A model generated the notes under the pieces. That model saw only the letters and a list, made by a program, of their open reading frames with translations, was not told where the DNA came from and searched no databases. From Pseudomonas chlororaphis subsp. chlororaphis (GTDB taxonomy: Bacteria > Pseudomonadota > Gammaproteobacteria > Pseudomonadales > Pseudomonadaceae): a stretch of 64,000 bases of DNA. The translations under genes and the position numbers were made by a program. This document shows positions 35,609-44,476 of the stretch, in pieces. The stretch lies in the NCBI RefSeq assembly GCF_003945765.1, contig NZ_CP027712.1, positions 3,038,001-3,102,000 of the forward strand. The letters run 5' to 3'. Position 1 is the first letter of the stretch, and the number at the start of each line of letters is the position of its first letter.

Positions 35609-36767
35609 CTTCTGGCCACTGCTGATGGCTGGCAGTGTCGGCGCCATGGCCGTGCAGGCCGCGCCGGTCGAGACCCAGGAACTGCTGGTCGGTTCCTACA
35701 CCCAGGGCCAGAGCGAAGGCATCTACCGCCTCAAGTTCGACGGCCGCACCGGCAAGATCGACGCCAAGCCGCTGCAGGTGGTCAAGAGCGCCAACCCGTC
35801 CTGGCTGACCCTGTCCAAGGACCAGAAACAGCTGTTCGTGGTCAACGAGAACGGGCCAGGACAAGCCGACCCGATCGGCCGGGTCAGCAGCTTTGGCATC
35901 GAAGCCAAGAGCCGCAAGCTGAACCCGATCAACCAGGTGCAGAGCCTGGGCAACGAGCCGACGCATTCCAGCCTGAGCGGCGATGGCCGCTACCTGTTCG
36001 TCAGCAACTATTCGGTGGTCGAAGATCCGGGCGGCAGCCTTGCGGTAGTGCCGGTCAGCGCCGATGGCAAGCTGTCGCCGGTGGTCCAGCTCAGCAGCCA
36101 CCCAGGCAGCCGGGTCAACCCCGAGCGCCAGGTGGCGGCCCACGTGCATTCGGTGGTGTCGTCGCCGGACGGCCAGTTCGTGTTCGCCAGCGACCTGGGC
36201 GCGGACAAGATCTTCGTCTACCGCTACGACCCCAAGGCCAACGCCGAGCGCCCCCTGACCGCGGCCGAGCCGGCGTTCGTCGAGCTGCCGCCGGGCAGCG
36301 GCCCACGGCACCTGCTGTTCAGCGCCGATGGCAAGCACGCCTACCTGACCCTGGAAATGAGCGCCCAGGTGGTGATGTTCGATTACCAGGACGGCAAGCT
36401 GAGCCAGAAACAGATCCTCGACTTGACCAGCGGCGGCAAGGACAAGAAGGCAGCGGGCGCGCTGCATGCCTCGAAAGACGGCAAGTACCTGTACGTGAGC
36501 AACCGCGGCACGGCCAATCAGTTGCTGGTGTTCGCCATCGACGAAGCCACCGGCCAGCTCAAGGAGATCCAGCGCCGTTCGGTGGAGGGCGATCACCCTC
36601 GTGAGTTCAGCCTCGATCCGAGCAACAAGTACGTGCTGATCGGCAACCAGAAGAGCAACGAAATCGTGGTGATCGAGCGCGACGCCAAGACCGGTTTCCT
36701 CGGCAAGACCGTGCAGAAACTGCCGTTCGATTCACCCAGCGATATCAAGTTCCTGGTGCGTCAATAA
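35595..36767 (+). CDS. Exported seven-bladed beta-propeller lactonase family protein
   Basis: About 390 residues. A signal peptide (FWPLLMAGSVGAMAVQA) precedes a propeller of the 6-phosphogluconolactonase (YbhE/Pgl) type: LLVGSYTQGQSEGIYRLKFD, GNEPTHSSLSGDGRYLFVSNYS, GSGPRHLLFSADGKHAYLTLEM and GDHPREFSLDPSNKYVLIGNQ. Export to the periplasm argues against the cytoplasmic pentose-phosphate role; a periplasmic lactone hydrolase is more likely. Start ATG 35595 has AGGAGG with six-base spacing; ATG 35589 would be too close. Confidence 0.88.
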   Translation: MRMRNFWPLLMAGSVGAMAVQAAPVETQELLVGSYTQGQSEGIYRLKFDGRTGKIDAKPLQVVKSANPSWLTLSKDQKQLFVVNENGPGQADPIGRVSSFGIEAKSRKLNPINQVQSLGNEPTHSSLSGDGRYLFVSNYSVVEDPGGSLAVVPVSADGKLSPVVQLSSHPGSRVNPERQVAAHVHSVVSSPDGQFVFASDLGADKIFVYRYDPKANAERPLTAAEPAFVELPPGSGPRHLLFSADGKHAYLTLEMSAQVVMFDYQDGKLSQKQILDLTSGGKDKKAAGALHASKDGKYLYVSNRGTANQLLVFAIDEATGQLKEIQRRSVEGDHPREFSLDPSNKYVLIGNQKSNEIVVIERDAKTGFLGKTVQKLPFDSPSDIKFLVRQ

Positions 36768-36771
36768 GCCA

Positions 36772-36803
36772 CAGGCCCCGGTTGACGGGGCCTGAGCCTT
36801 TCT
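36772..36803 (+). terminator. Hairpin terminator after the lactonase gene
   Basis: Perfect arms CAGGCCCC and GGGGCCTG around GGTTGAC lie five bases after the stop codon, followed by a short pyrimidine-rich tail. Confidence 0.7.
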
Positions 36804-36934
36804 ATTAATGACGCTGATATCTGCTACTGCTGGAAAAGATTTCAACCCGCCAACCCTCGGGCGTAGTTTTGCTTCACGGCCCGGCGCATCAAGGCTTCCG
36901 GGCAAACAAGCCGACTGCATACGAGGGTTACCCA

Positions 36935-37114
36935 ATGAACTTCAATCTCTTCTCCGTGATCGCCGCTTCCGCCATCTCCGCTACCGTGGCCCTGCCAGCC
37001 AGCGCCAACGTGGAAATCAGCGAGAAAAAATCCGCGACCAACACCTACACCCAGAAATACCTGCAACAGAGCGCCAACTTCTACGCCGCCCTGGATCACA
37101 AGATCCAACACTGA
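36935..37114 (+). CDS. Small exported protein of unknown function
   Basis: 59 residues. A clear signal peptide (SVIAASAISATVALPASA) would release a mature peptide of about 35 residues beginning NVEISEKKSATNTYTQ. GAGG lies eight bases before the ATG. It is preceded by a terminator and followed by a nested hairpin, so it is likely its own transcription unit. The mature part has no Cys. No family is recognised. Confidence 0.65.
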   Translation: MNFNLFSVIAASAISATVALPASANVEISEKKSATNTYTQKYLQQSANFYAALDHKIQH

Positions 37115-37130
37115 AATTCCCCGCAATGCC

Positions 37131-37218
37131 CAGGTATGCAGGAGCGAAGTCACTGGCTTCCCTGGATGGACTCGTTCATCCAGCGGACCGGCAGTGATGT
37201 CGCTCCTGCATCACCTGT
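37131..37218. repeat. Nested inverted repeat (GGAGCGA type)
   Basis: Outer arms ATGCAGGAGCGAAGTCACTG (37136-37155) and CAGTGATGTCGCTCCTGCAT pair with two mismatches. An inner hairpin CTGGATG...CATCCAG lies between. The GGAGCGA ends resemble the element at 38058-38156. It may also act as terminator for the small gene upstream. Confidence 0.7.
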
Positions 37219-37326
37219 ATGCGACGTTTTCCCTCATGCCAGGCAAATTAGCTTGGTAATGTCATATCGCCATATGTTTAAATTTGACGCTAATTAATTG
37301 ACTCCTCCTTTCCAAGGATCGACAGC

Positions 37327-37452
37327 ATGGCGATGCGTCTGGCAGTGGTTCTTCTGTTCCTCTATTCCACCCCGATTCTCTCGGCTGCCCAGCCCGTCGA
37401 AGGCGAGCCGGAAACCTCCCGCGAGCGCATGCTGACCCTGCTTGAGGATTGA
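37327..37452 (+). CDS. Very small exported peptide gene
   Basis: 41 codons, found by reading the sequence. ATG 37327 follows AAGGA at nine-base spacing. The product is a signal-peptide-like N-terminus (MRLAVVLLFLYSTPILSAA) with a mature tail of about 20 acidic residues ending TLLED. Similar very short ORFs are easy to get by chance, but the signal peptide plus ribosome site and its place among other small exported proteins support it moderately. Confidence 0.45.
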   Translation: MAMRLAVVLLFLYSTPILSAAQPVEGEPETSRERMLTLLED

Positions 37453-37567
37453 TTGGCCGTGGATTCACGATCAATCCAACTGATGGTGACTATGCACCGA
37501 GGTTGTTTCTGCGACGGGCGCTTTTAACGGATTCTGTGGGCACGCAAACATGCCCACGGAGACCACC

Positions 37568-37774
37568 ATGGCCCACTCGATCCTCACCTCTGCCAAGCGC
37601 GGCGCCTATGTCGCCATTGGCCTGTACCTGGCCATGGTCCTCCTGGTCAGCCTCTCGGCCCAGACCCCGTCGGCAGTGCAGCCGCCGATCCAAGTCGCTT
37701 ACCCGGCCATCCAGTTCGAGCACCGCGCGCAAGCCGCCGAACACCCTGCGGATGCGGGAGTGGCGCTGCTATGA
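37568..37774 (+). CDS. Small single-pass membrane protein
   Basis: About 68 residues with one membrane segment (GAYVAIGLYLAMVLLVSLSA). GGAG at 37559-37562 precedes ATG 37568. Its stop overlaps the next start (ATGA), so the two are translated together. No family is recognised. Confidence 0.6.
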   Translation: MAHSILTSAKRGAYVAIGLYLAMVLLVSLSAQTPSAVQPPIQVAYPAIQFEHRAQAAEHPADAGVALL

Positions 37775-38028
37775 AAGGACGCAGGTTCTGGGTCATTGCC
37801 GTCCTGGCGTTCATGACCAATGGCGCGTCCTTGCTGGGGATAGGGCAGGGCTCGGCGGGCTCGCTGGCCCGGGCCATCGAATGCAATCACAACATCGCCC
37901 ACAACATCGAAACCGCCAAGGCCCTGGGCCTGCTGGCCGGCAACCCGCCAGCCAAACCCAAGGCCGCGTTCTTCGGTCCGTTCAGCGTCGATTGCTCGGC
38001 GTTGCGGATGTGCAGTGTGCTGGCCTGA
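37771..38028 (+). CDS. Small exported protein with three cysteines
   Basis: 85 residues. The N-terminus (FWVIAVLAFMTNGASLLGIG) is a signal peptide or anchor. The remainder contains ECNHNIAHNIETAKALGLLAG and ends FFGPFSVDCSALRMCSVLA, with Cys residues that could pair in the periplasm. It overlaps the upstream gene by four bases. No family is recognised. Confidence 0.6.
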   Translation: MKGRRFWVIAVLAFMTNGASLLGIGQGSAGSLARAIECNHNIAHNIETAKALGLLAGNPPAKPKAAFFGPFSVDCSALRMCSVLA

Positions 38029-38057
38029 ATGCAACTCTCGAAACAACACAATCTTCT

Positions 38058-38156
38058 GTAGGAGCGAAGCTTGCTCGCGATAGCCGCGCAGCGGCGATGT
38101 ATCCGTCATATCGCGTTATCGTTGTGGTTTTTTTCGCGAGCAAGCTTCGCTCCTAC
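38058..38156. repeat. REP-like element with perfect 23-base inverted ends
   Basis: Left arm GTAGGAGCGAAGCTTGCTCG continues CGA (38058-38080), and the right arm at 38134-38156 is its exact reverse complement. About 53 bases of less conserved sequence lie between. It separates the small-protein pair from the convergent GST gene and may serve as a terminator. Confidence 0.85.
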
Positions 38157-38175
38157 AAAAGAAGGGAGGGCAAGT

Positions 38176-38775
38176 TCAGGCCTTGGCCATGACCTCGACA
38201 AACAGCTTCGACTCCAGGAACCGCTGCAACCAGCGCTGCAAATGCCGGTAAGGCGTCTGCGCGAACCATTCGCGATCGACATGGGCGAACTGCCGCACGA
38301 ACGGCGCCAGGGCCATGTCCGCCAGGCTCGGGTGATCCGCCAGCAGGTAATCGTGCTGGCTCAACAGCTCATCCAACTGCCGTAGAAATACTTCTCCCTG
38401 GCCGCGGTAATGCTCCATCGGCTGCTCGGGATAACGCTCGGCGTATTTGTAGCGATTGAGGTGCAGCTTGAACACCTGGTCGTTTTCCGCGATCAGCGTG
38501 TCGATCCGGTGCTGCGCCGGCCCATCGTCCTTCAGTAACCAATCCTGCGGATCGTGCTGGGCCAGGGCCCAGCGCATGATATCCAGGCTTTCGTCGATCA
38601 CCCGGCCGTCAACGCTGAGCACCGGCACCGTGCCCTTGGGCGACAGCGCCAGCATCGCCGCCGGCTTGGCCTTGAGGCTGACTTCGACGATCTCCAGCGG
38701 CACCCCGCTGTAGCGCAGCGCGAGGCGCGCACGCATGGCGTAGGGGCAGCGGCGGAACGAATACAACGTATTCAT
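38176..38775 (-). CDS. Glutathione S-transferase-like protein
   Basis: 199 residues. N-terminal thioredoxin-fold domain with CPYA at 10-13 (the active Cys of Omega/glutaredoxin-2-like GSTs), then the PVLSVDGRVIDESLDIMRW cis-proline and glutathione-binding ES motif. The C-terminal part is the helical GST domain. It probably handles thiol exchange or deglutathionylation; the substrate is unknown. Start ATG 38775 overlaps the sbcC stop by four bases, so it is the third gene of the sbcD-sbcC transcript. Confidence 0.88.
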   Translation of the reverse strand: MNTLYSFRRCPYAMRARLALRYSGVPLEIVEVSLKAKPAAMLALSPKGTVPVLSVDGRVIDESLDIMRWALAQHDPQDWLLKDDGPAQHRIDTLIAENDQVFKLHLNRYKYAERYPEQPMEHYRGQGEVFLRQLDELLSQHDYLLADHPSLADMALAPFVRQFAHVDREWFAQTPYRHLQRWLQRFLESKLFVEVMAKA

Positions 38776-41700
38776 TTCACCTCCAGGGTACTCAGGCCGT
38801 TGCCCTGGCGCTGTACCTGGATCTGCACCGGAATCCGCTCGTGCATTTCCTGCACGTGGGAAATCACCGCCACCTTGCGCCCCTGGGCCTGTAAGCCGTC
38901 GAGGGCGTCCATCGCCAGTTGCAGGGATTCCGGATCGAGGCTGCCGAAGCCTTCGTCGATAAACAGCGACTCGATCTTCAGCGTGCTGGACGCCATGGAC
39001 GCCAGGCCCAGGGCCAGCGCCAGGGACACCAGGAAGGTCTCGCCGCCGGACAGCGAATGCACCGAGCGCAGTTCATCGCCCATTTCCGTGTCCATCACCA
39101 GCAGGCCGAGCATGCTGCCGCCGCGCTTGAGGCGATAGCGCCGCACCAGCTGGCGCAGTTGCGCGTTGGCGTGATGCACCAGCAGATCGAGGTTGTAGGC
39201 CTGGGCGATCTTGCGGAAGGTGTCGCCGCTGGCCGAACCGATCAAGGCATTGAGTCGCGCCCAGCGCTGCCATTCGCTGTAGGCCTGGGCGATCTGCTCG
39301 CCCAGCGCCTGGTTGGCGTCTTGCCGACGCTGGTCCTCGGTCTGCTGGGCGCGCAGTTCGGCGCTCAGCTGTTCGCTGGCGGCCAGCTGGTTGTGCAGCT
39401 CGCCCAGGGCGCCGGCCAGTTGTTCGGCGTCGAGCTGGCCGTCGTGCTGGGCCTGATGGCTGTGTAGGCGCTGCTCGCGTTCGGTGACCAGGACCCTGGC
39501 CTGTTCCACCGCCTTTTCCCGCTCTTGCAGCTGCTGGCGCAGCGCGGCGACCTGCTGGTCGTCGAGGCTGAGCAATTGCTCCAGCGCGCCGTCGTCCAGC
39601 TCCGGGTGCTGCTGGCGCCAGTCGGCGATCTTGCTGCCCAGTTCCTGCTGCTCGGCTTCCAGGGCCAGCAGGCGCTCCTCCTTGCCTTGCAGTTCCGCGC
39701 CCAGCTGCACCAGCAGGCGGCGGACTTCCTGCAACTGCTGGTTGGCCAGCACCTCGGCGGCGCGCGCCTGTTCCACGGCCTGTTCCAGATGCTGCTGCCA
39801 CTGCTCGGCACTGCTGTGTTCGCCCAGCAGTTGCGCGAGCTTGTTGTGGGCGGCTTGCTGTTGCTCGGCCAGGGCATTGAATTGCTCCTGGGCGGCTTGC
39901 AGTTGCTGCGCGCGGGTCTGCTGACGGTCCTGTTCCTTGTCCAGGGCCAGCTGGCGCTGTTGCTGCTCTTGCGCTTCTTCCTTCTGCTGGTCGAGCTGCT
40001 CCAGGCGCTGCATGACCTGCTGGTCGATCTGCATAAAGGTCGCGGCCGGGTCGTTGCGCAGGGCTTCGAGGGTGTCGGCCGGCAGCAGGGTGGCGAAGGC
40101 CGACAGCTCTTCTTCCAGGCGCTGGCGGTCCGCGCCCAGCTGCTGTTGCTGCTGGGTCAGGTGGTGCGTGGCCTCGTGGCTGGCTTCGATCGTTGCCTGC
40201 AGTTGCTGTTGCAGGCGCCCGGCGTCCTTTTGCAGTTTCAGCAGAGCGCCTTGGCGCTGTTCGTCCTGCTGGATGCTCTGGTTCAACTGGCTCAGTTGCT
40301 GGTTCAACCAGGCATCGCGCTTGCCGGCGTCCTGGTCGAGCAGCGCCGCCGACAACGGATGAGCTTCGATGCTTGGCGCCAGGGCCTGCTGTTGGCTTGC
40401 CAGGTGTTCCTGTTGCTGGAGGAATTCCTTCTGCTGGGCGATCAGGCCGCCGACCTGGCTGCGCAGCTCGGCGAGTTTCTCCTTGAGTTCATCCACCGCC
40501 TTGCGCGCGTTGGCTTCTTCGCTTTCGTCGTGGCGCCCCAGGCTCTGCAACAGCGCCTCGGGCTGATGGTAGGGATGCTCGTGGCTGCCGCAGACCGGGC
40601 AGGGCTGATCGTCCTGTAATTGCTCGCGCAGCTCTTCGACACTGGCACTGCGCGCCAGGCGCTGGCGCTCCAGTAGCTGCTGGGTCACCGTCAGGGTCTG
40701 TTCGGCGACTGTCAGTTCCGCCTTGCTCTGCAGGCCGATCCGGTTCAGCTCTTCGCGCTCGCGCGCCGCGGCCTGCAGTTTGTCCGCCAGTTCCGCGCCG
40801 CGTTTGTCCAATTCCTGTTGGCTGGCCCACAGCCGCGCCAGTTCTTCGAAGGCGCGCTGTTGCTTGCGGTTGTCTTGCAGCAGGTCACTGAGGATCTGCA
40901 ACTGTTCGGCCACCGCGTGGGGCTCGGCGCCGGCTTCGCTGTACAGCACTTGCAGTTCATCGCGTTGCGCGGCCAGTTGCTGCGCGGCGCTGGCGGCCCG
41001 TTGTTGCAGGCCGGGCAGTTCTTCCTGGCCCTTGTTCAGCCGGTTGCCGGCCAGCATCAGCTGTTGCAGGCGATCGCGGTAGGCGTTCCAGGCATCGCTC
41101 AGCGGCGCCAGATGAGTACTGTGTTCCAGCTGTTCGGCAATCCGCTGCAAGCGTTCGCCCACCAGGCGCTGCTGTTCGAGCATGGCCTGGATCGCCTGCT
41201 GGCCTTGCTCGCTGGCCAGTTGCAGCTTGTCCTTGAATGCGCCGGCTTCACCGCAGGTCTTGCCCAGGTGGGCGAGGGTGCTTTGCTCGGCAAAGGCCTC
41301 GCGCAGCAGCGGCGCGCTGGTGTTTTGCTGTTCCCGGGCGCCGAGCAGCGCGGCCTGGGCCGTGCTCAGTTGTTGCTCCAGTTCGCTTTGGCGTTGTTGC
41401 TCCGCGCCTTGTTGCTGGCGCTGTTGCCGAATCTGTTCGCGCAGTGGCGTCAGTTGCTGGTTCAGTTCCACCTGCCGGGCGAACTGATGGCGTTGCGGCG
41501 CCAGTTGCTCCAGGCGGGTCAGCCGGGTCCGCTCGCTGGCCAGGCCTTCCCAGGCTATTTGTGCCTGTTGCAGTTGCTCGGCGGCGCTCTGCTGCTGGTC
41601 TTGCAACTGCTGCAATTCCTTGAGCCAGCCGTGTTGCAGCTCCAGCTGCTTGAGCTGCGCCTGCTGGGCCTTGAGCTGCTGCTGGGCGGCGTCGAAGCGC

Positions 41701-42413
41701 TGGTCCAGCTCGGCCCGTGCCTCGGGCTCCAGCGGGGTGATGCCGTTGGCCTGGGCCTTGAGGGTCTTGTGCTGTTCCTCGGCGTCCTTGCTCTTGCTGT
41801 AGGCGCGCCGCCCGAGCTGGCTGTAGATCGAGGTGTTGGTGAGCTTTTCCAGCAGCTCGCTGCGTTCCTTGTCATCGGCCTTGAGAAAGGCGCTGAACTC
41901 GCTCTGGGCCAGCATCACCGCGCGGGTGAACTGCTCGAAGTTGAGCCCCAGCTTGGCTTCGATCAATTGCTCGTAGTCGCGCTTCTGGCTGGCCAACAGT
42001 TGGTTGCTGTCCAGGTCGTGCAGGCTCTGCTTGCTGGCCTGCAGCTTGCCGTTGGCCTTGTCCCGGGCTCGGTTGGTTTCCCAGCGGGCGCGGTAGCGAT
42101 GGCCGTCGATGCCGACGAAGTCGACCTCGGCGTAGCCGCTGCCGGTGCCACGGCGCAGCAGGGTGCGCGGGTCGCTGGTGAGCATTTCGCTGTCGACCTC
42201 CGGCACCTTGGTTTCGCGGCCGATATTGTTCAGCCGCGGCACCGCGCCGAACAGCGCCAGGCACAGGGCGTCGAGCAGGGTGCTCTTGCCGGCGCCGGTG
42301 GGCCCGGTAATGGCGAACAGCCCGGCGCTGGCCAGGGGCTCGGCGGTGAAGTCGATTTCAAAGGGGCCGGCCAGGGAGGCCAGGTTCTTCAGGCGGATGG
42401 CAAGAATCTTCAT
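38772..42413 (-). CDS. sbcC: Exonuclease subunit SbcC
   Basis: 1213 residues, ABC-type SMC-like ATPase of the SbcCD nuclease that cleaves hairpins and protein-blocked DNA ends. Walker A is GPTGAGKS (37-44). Two long Gln-rich coiled-coil arms flank the zinc hook CPVC (C605, C608). The C-terminal head has signature LSGGETFLVSLALALGLA and Walker B LFIDEGFGSLDP. The coiled coil is unusually rich in Gln and Leu, as is common in Pseudomonas SbcC. The start overlaps the sbcD stop by four bases. Confidence 0.96.
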   Translation of the reverse strand: MKILAIRLKNLASLAGPFEIDFTAEPLASAGLFAITGPTGAGKSTLLDALCLALFGAVPRLNNIGRETKVPEVDSEMLTSDPRTLLRRGTGSGYAEVDFVGIDGHRYRARWETNRARDKANGKLQASKQSLHDLDSNQLLASQKRDYEQLIEAKLGLNFEQFTRAVMLAQSEFSAFLKADDKERSELLEKLTNTSIYSQLGRRAYSKSKDAEEQHKTLKAQANGITPLEPEARAELDQRFDAAQQQLKAQQAQLKQLELQHGWLKELQQLQDQQQSAAEQLQQAQIAWEGLASERTRLTRLEQLAPQRHQFARQVELNQQLTPLREQIRQQRQQQGAEQQRQSELEQQLSTAQAALLGAREQQNTSAPLLREAFAEQSTLAHLGKTCGEAGAFKDKLQLASEQGQQAIQAMLEQQRLVGERLQRIAEQLEHSTHLAPLSDAWNAYRDRLQQLMLAGNRLNKGQEELPGLQQRAASAAQQLAAQRDELQVLYSEAGAEPHAVAEQLQILSDLLQDNRKQQRAFEELARLWASQQELDKRGAELADKLQAAAREREELNRIGLQSKAELTVAEQTLTVTQQLLERQRLARSASVEELREQLQDDQPCPVCGSHEHPYHQPEALLQSLGRHDESEEANARKAVDELKEKLAELRSQVGGLIAQQKEFLQQQEHLASQQQALAPSIEAHPLSAALLDQDAGKRDAWLNQQLSQLNQSIQQDEQRQGALLKLQKDAGRLQQQLQATIEASHEATHHLTQQQQQLGADRQRLEEELSAFATLLPADTLEALRNDPAATFMQIDQQVMQRLEQLDQQKEEAQEQQQRQLALDKEQDRQQTRAQQLQAAQEQFNALAEQQQAAHNKLAQLLGEHSSAEQWQQHLEQAVEQARAAEVLANQQLQEVRRLLVQLGAELQGKEERLLALEAEQQELGSKIADWRQQHPELDDGALEQLLSLDDQQVAALRQQLQEREKAVEQARVLVTEREQRLHSHQAQHDGQLDAEQLAGALGELHNQLAASEQLSAELRAQQTEDQRRQDANQALGEQIAQAYSEWQRWARLNALIGSASGDTFRKIAQAYNLDLLVHHANAQLRQLVRRYRLKRGGSMLGLLVMDTEMGDELRSVHSLSGGETFLVSLALALGLASMASSTLKIESLFIDEGFGSLDPESLQLAMDALDGLQAQGRKVAVISHVQEMHERIPVQIQVQRQGNGLSTLEVK

Positions 42414-43654
42414 GGCTGCTCCTCCTCGTGCTGCACTTCCTGGAGCAGTTGCGCGAAGTCCTTGAGGGTCTGCTCATCCACCTCGCTGCCGTAGCTGTCC
42501 AGCCAGGCGCGGCTGAACAGGTCTTGCGGGCTGAGCTGGTCCAGCTCCACCAGTTGCGCGGCGCCGTCGTCGCCCTCGTGGCCGCCGTTGCCGGCGTATT
42601 CGGCGGCTATGCGCACCAGGCGCACGGCCTTGCCCTGCAGGGCGCTTTCCACTTGCTGGCGCAGGTCCGGCTGCGGCTCGTCCAGGCGCACCCGCACTTC
42701 CAGCCAGGGCTGGCGCTGTTCTTCGGCCAGCAGGTCGATGTCCGGCAACTCGGCCAGTTGCAGCAGGATCTCCGCCAGCGGTGCCGGGCCCAGGCGTTGC
42801 AGGTTGACAGCCCGCGGGATCAACCGCGGCTCGACGCTGACCAGGGTTTCGCCGTCGAGCTGGATATCGAGGATCTGGTGCTGGTAGCCGATCTCGGAGA
42901 ACGACAGCGGAATCGGCGAGCCGCTGTAGCGGATGCGCTCCTCGCCGTTGACCTTCTGCGGCTTGTGCAGATGCCCCAGGGCCACGTAACTGATGCTGGG
43001 GCCGAACAGACTGGCGGGCAGGGCCTCGGCGTTGCCGATGATCAGGCTGCGCTCGGAGTCTTCCGATACCGAGCCACCGGCCATATGCGCGTGGCTGATG
43101 GCGACCAGCGCCTGGCCCGGCTGGCGCTTGGCGTTGGCCGCGGCGATCAGCCATTCATGCACCTGGCCAATGCCCCGCAGGTAATCGTCACCCAGGTGCG
43201 CGCCGGTGACTTCCGCCGGGCGCAGGAACGGCAGCGCCAGGCACCAACCGGCAATCGCGCCGCTGGCATCGGGCAACGGCAGCAACAGACGCTCACTGTC
43301 CAACTGCCCATCGTCCAGCCACAGCACCCGGCCCAGGGCATGGGTACGCAGACGCCGCATCAAGGGCGCCGGCAACTCGATGCGCGAACCCGAGTCATGG
43401 TTGCCGGCGATCATCACAATGGTCAGGCCGGGCTGCTGTTCATGGGCGCTGACAATAAAGTCGTACAGCCGCTCCTGGGCTTTGACCGGTGGGTTGACCG
43501 TGTCGAAGATATCGCCGGCAATCAGCAGCACATCAGGGCTGTGCAGCGCCAGCTGGCGCAACAGCCATTCAAGAAAGCAGGCATGCTCGAAATCGCGTTC
43601 CTGGCCATGGAGGTTCTGCCCCAGGTGCCAGTCGGAGGTGTGAAACAGACGCAA
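42410..43654 (-). CDS. sbcD: Exonuclease subunit SbcD
   Basis: About 414 residues, Mn-dependent phosphoesterase of the SbcCD complex. Motifs: DWHLGQ near the N-terminus, GDIFDTVNPP, GNHDSGSR, and ISHAHMAGG with GHLHKPQ. The start is most likely TTG 43654: GGAG lies six bases before it and the product begins MRLFHTSDWHLGQNLHG, as SbcD does. An in-frame TTG at 43672 is the only other candidate; there is no ATG. Confidence 0.94.
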   Translation of the reverse strand: MRLFHTSDWHLGQNLHGQERDFEHACFLEWLLRQLALHSPDVLLIAGDIFDTVNPPVKAQERLYDFIVSAHEQQPGLTIVMIAGNHDSGSRIELPAPLMRRLRTHALGRVLWLDDGQLDSERLLLPLPDASGAIAGWCLALPFLRPAEVTGAHLGDDYLRGIGQVHEWLIAAANAKRQPGQALVAISHAHMAGGSVSEDSERSLIIGNAEALPASLFGPSISYVALGHLHKPQKVNGEERIRYSGSPIPLSFSEIGYQHQILDIQLDGETLVSVEPRLIPRAVNLQRLGPAPLAEILLQLAELPDIDLLAEEQRQPWLEVRVRLDEPQPDLRQQVESALQGKAVRLVRIAAEYAGNGGHEGDDGAAQLVELDQLSPQDLFSRAWLDSYGSEVDEQTLKDFAQLLQEVQHEEEQP

Positions 43655-43851
43655 GGCAAACTCCGCAAACAATCAGGTGAGCCGCAGGGAAGAGGAGAGC
43701 GGCGTGAGGGGGGAGAGTTTACTGGCAAATGGGGTGTGGGGTTTGGTTGGATGCCGAATAGCGGTGCCGTTTGGCGATAGTCAAAAGTTGGCGTTCGACA
43801 AGATAGCTCTTGAGTCATGGGGCGACGCTTGCGCTGCTTGGTCGCCAAATA

Positions 43852-43882
43852 ACTTTAGGTTTAAAGTCAACTTCAAGGTCAA
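43852..43882. promoter_or_regulatory. MerR-type operator/promoter at the regulator gene (site A)
   Basis: Read on the minus strand this is TTGACC, a 19-base spacer (TTGAAGTTGACTTTAAACC), then TAAAGT. On the plus strand the symmetrical spacer lies 20-44 bases before the MerR start, ideal for autoregulation. The same element occurs at three other starts in this cluster. Confidence 0.65.
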
Positions 43883-43901
43883 TGTTTTTTTGGGTGGGAA
43901 T

Positions 43902-44351
43902 ATGAGAATTGGCGAACTGGCGAAAATCAGCGGATTGGCGCCTTCACGCATCCGCTTCTACGAAGCGAGCGGCCTGATCAAATCCGTCGAGCGCAAAGCC
44001 AACGGGTATCGGGACTACGCACCTGACACCGAGTGGGTCCTGGAGATCATCACCGGGGCACAGGCGGCAGGTTTTTCGCTGGAGGAGATCCGCCAGTTAC
44101 TGCCGACGAATGCCAACGGATGGCGGCATGAAGAGTTGCTCAGTGGGCTCAAGCGCAAGGTCGAGGAAATCGAAATTCTCCAGCAACGGCTGGCCCAGAA
44201 TAAAGCCCAACTACTGCTTGTGATCGAGGGTGTCGAGAGTAAGCCCGAGGGTATGGGCTGTGTGGAGAACACGCAGTTGTTATTGCATCGTCTGCGCGAA
44301 GAGGGGGTGGCGCCCGCTTCAGGCCGCCGTAATGGTGCGTCTTCCAAGTAA
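43902..44351 (+). CDS. MerR-family transcriptional regulator
   Basis: 149 residues. Canonical N-terminus MRIGELAKISGLAPSRIRFYE (winged helix-turn-helix), then the second helix pair and a dimerisation coiled coil (LKRKVEEIEILQQRLAQNKAQ, about 85-105). The short C-terminal effector region has a single Cys (GMGCVEN), unlike the Cys pairs of metal sensors. An organic or electrophile inducer is therefore more likely than a metal. MerR proteins activate promoters with over-long 19-base spacers; such promoters precede the next three genes. The start is the first ATG giving the conserved N-terminus. Confidence 0.9.
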   Translation: MRIGELAKISGLAPSRIRFYEASGLIKSVERKANGYRDYAPDTEWVLEIITGAQAAGFSLEEIRQLLPTNANGWRHEELLSGLKRKVEEIEILQQRLAQNKAQLLLVIEGVESKPEGMGCVENTQLLLHRLREEGVAPASGRRNGASSK

Positions 44352-44372
44352 CAGGCAACCTGTCAGGCTGAT

Positions 44373-44397
44373 AAGGGGTAAAAAGCCATGCCCCTTT
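44373..44397 (+). terminator. Weak hairpin after the MerR gene
   Basis: Arms AAGGGG and CCCCTT around a 12-base loop, 21 bases after the stop codon, followed by TGAT. Plausible but weak. Confidence 0.4.
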
Positions 44398-44476
44398 GAT
44401 CAGTGCGTACCAACCAGGGTAACCAGTGGTTTTGGCGCGTAGAGCGCGCTTTGGAACGCTGGCACATATTCGTACT

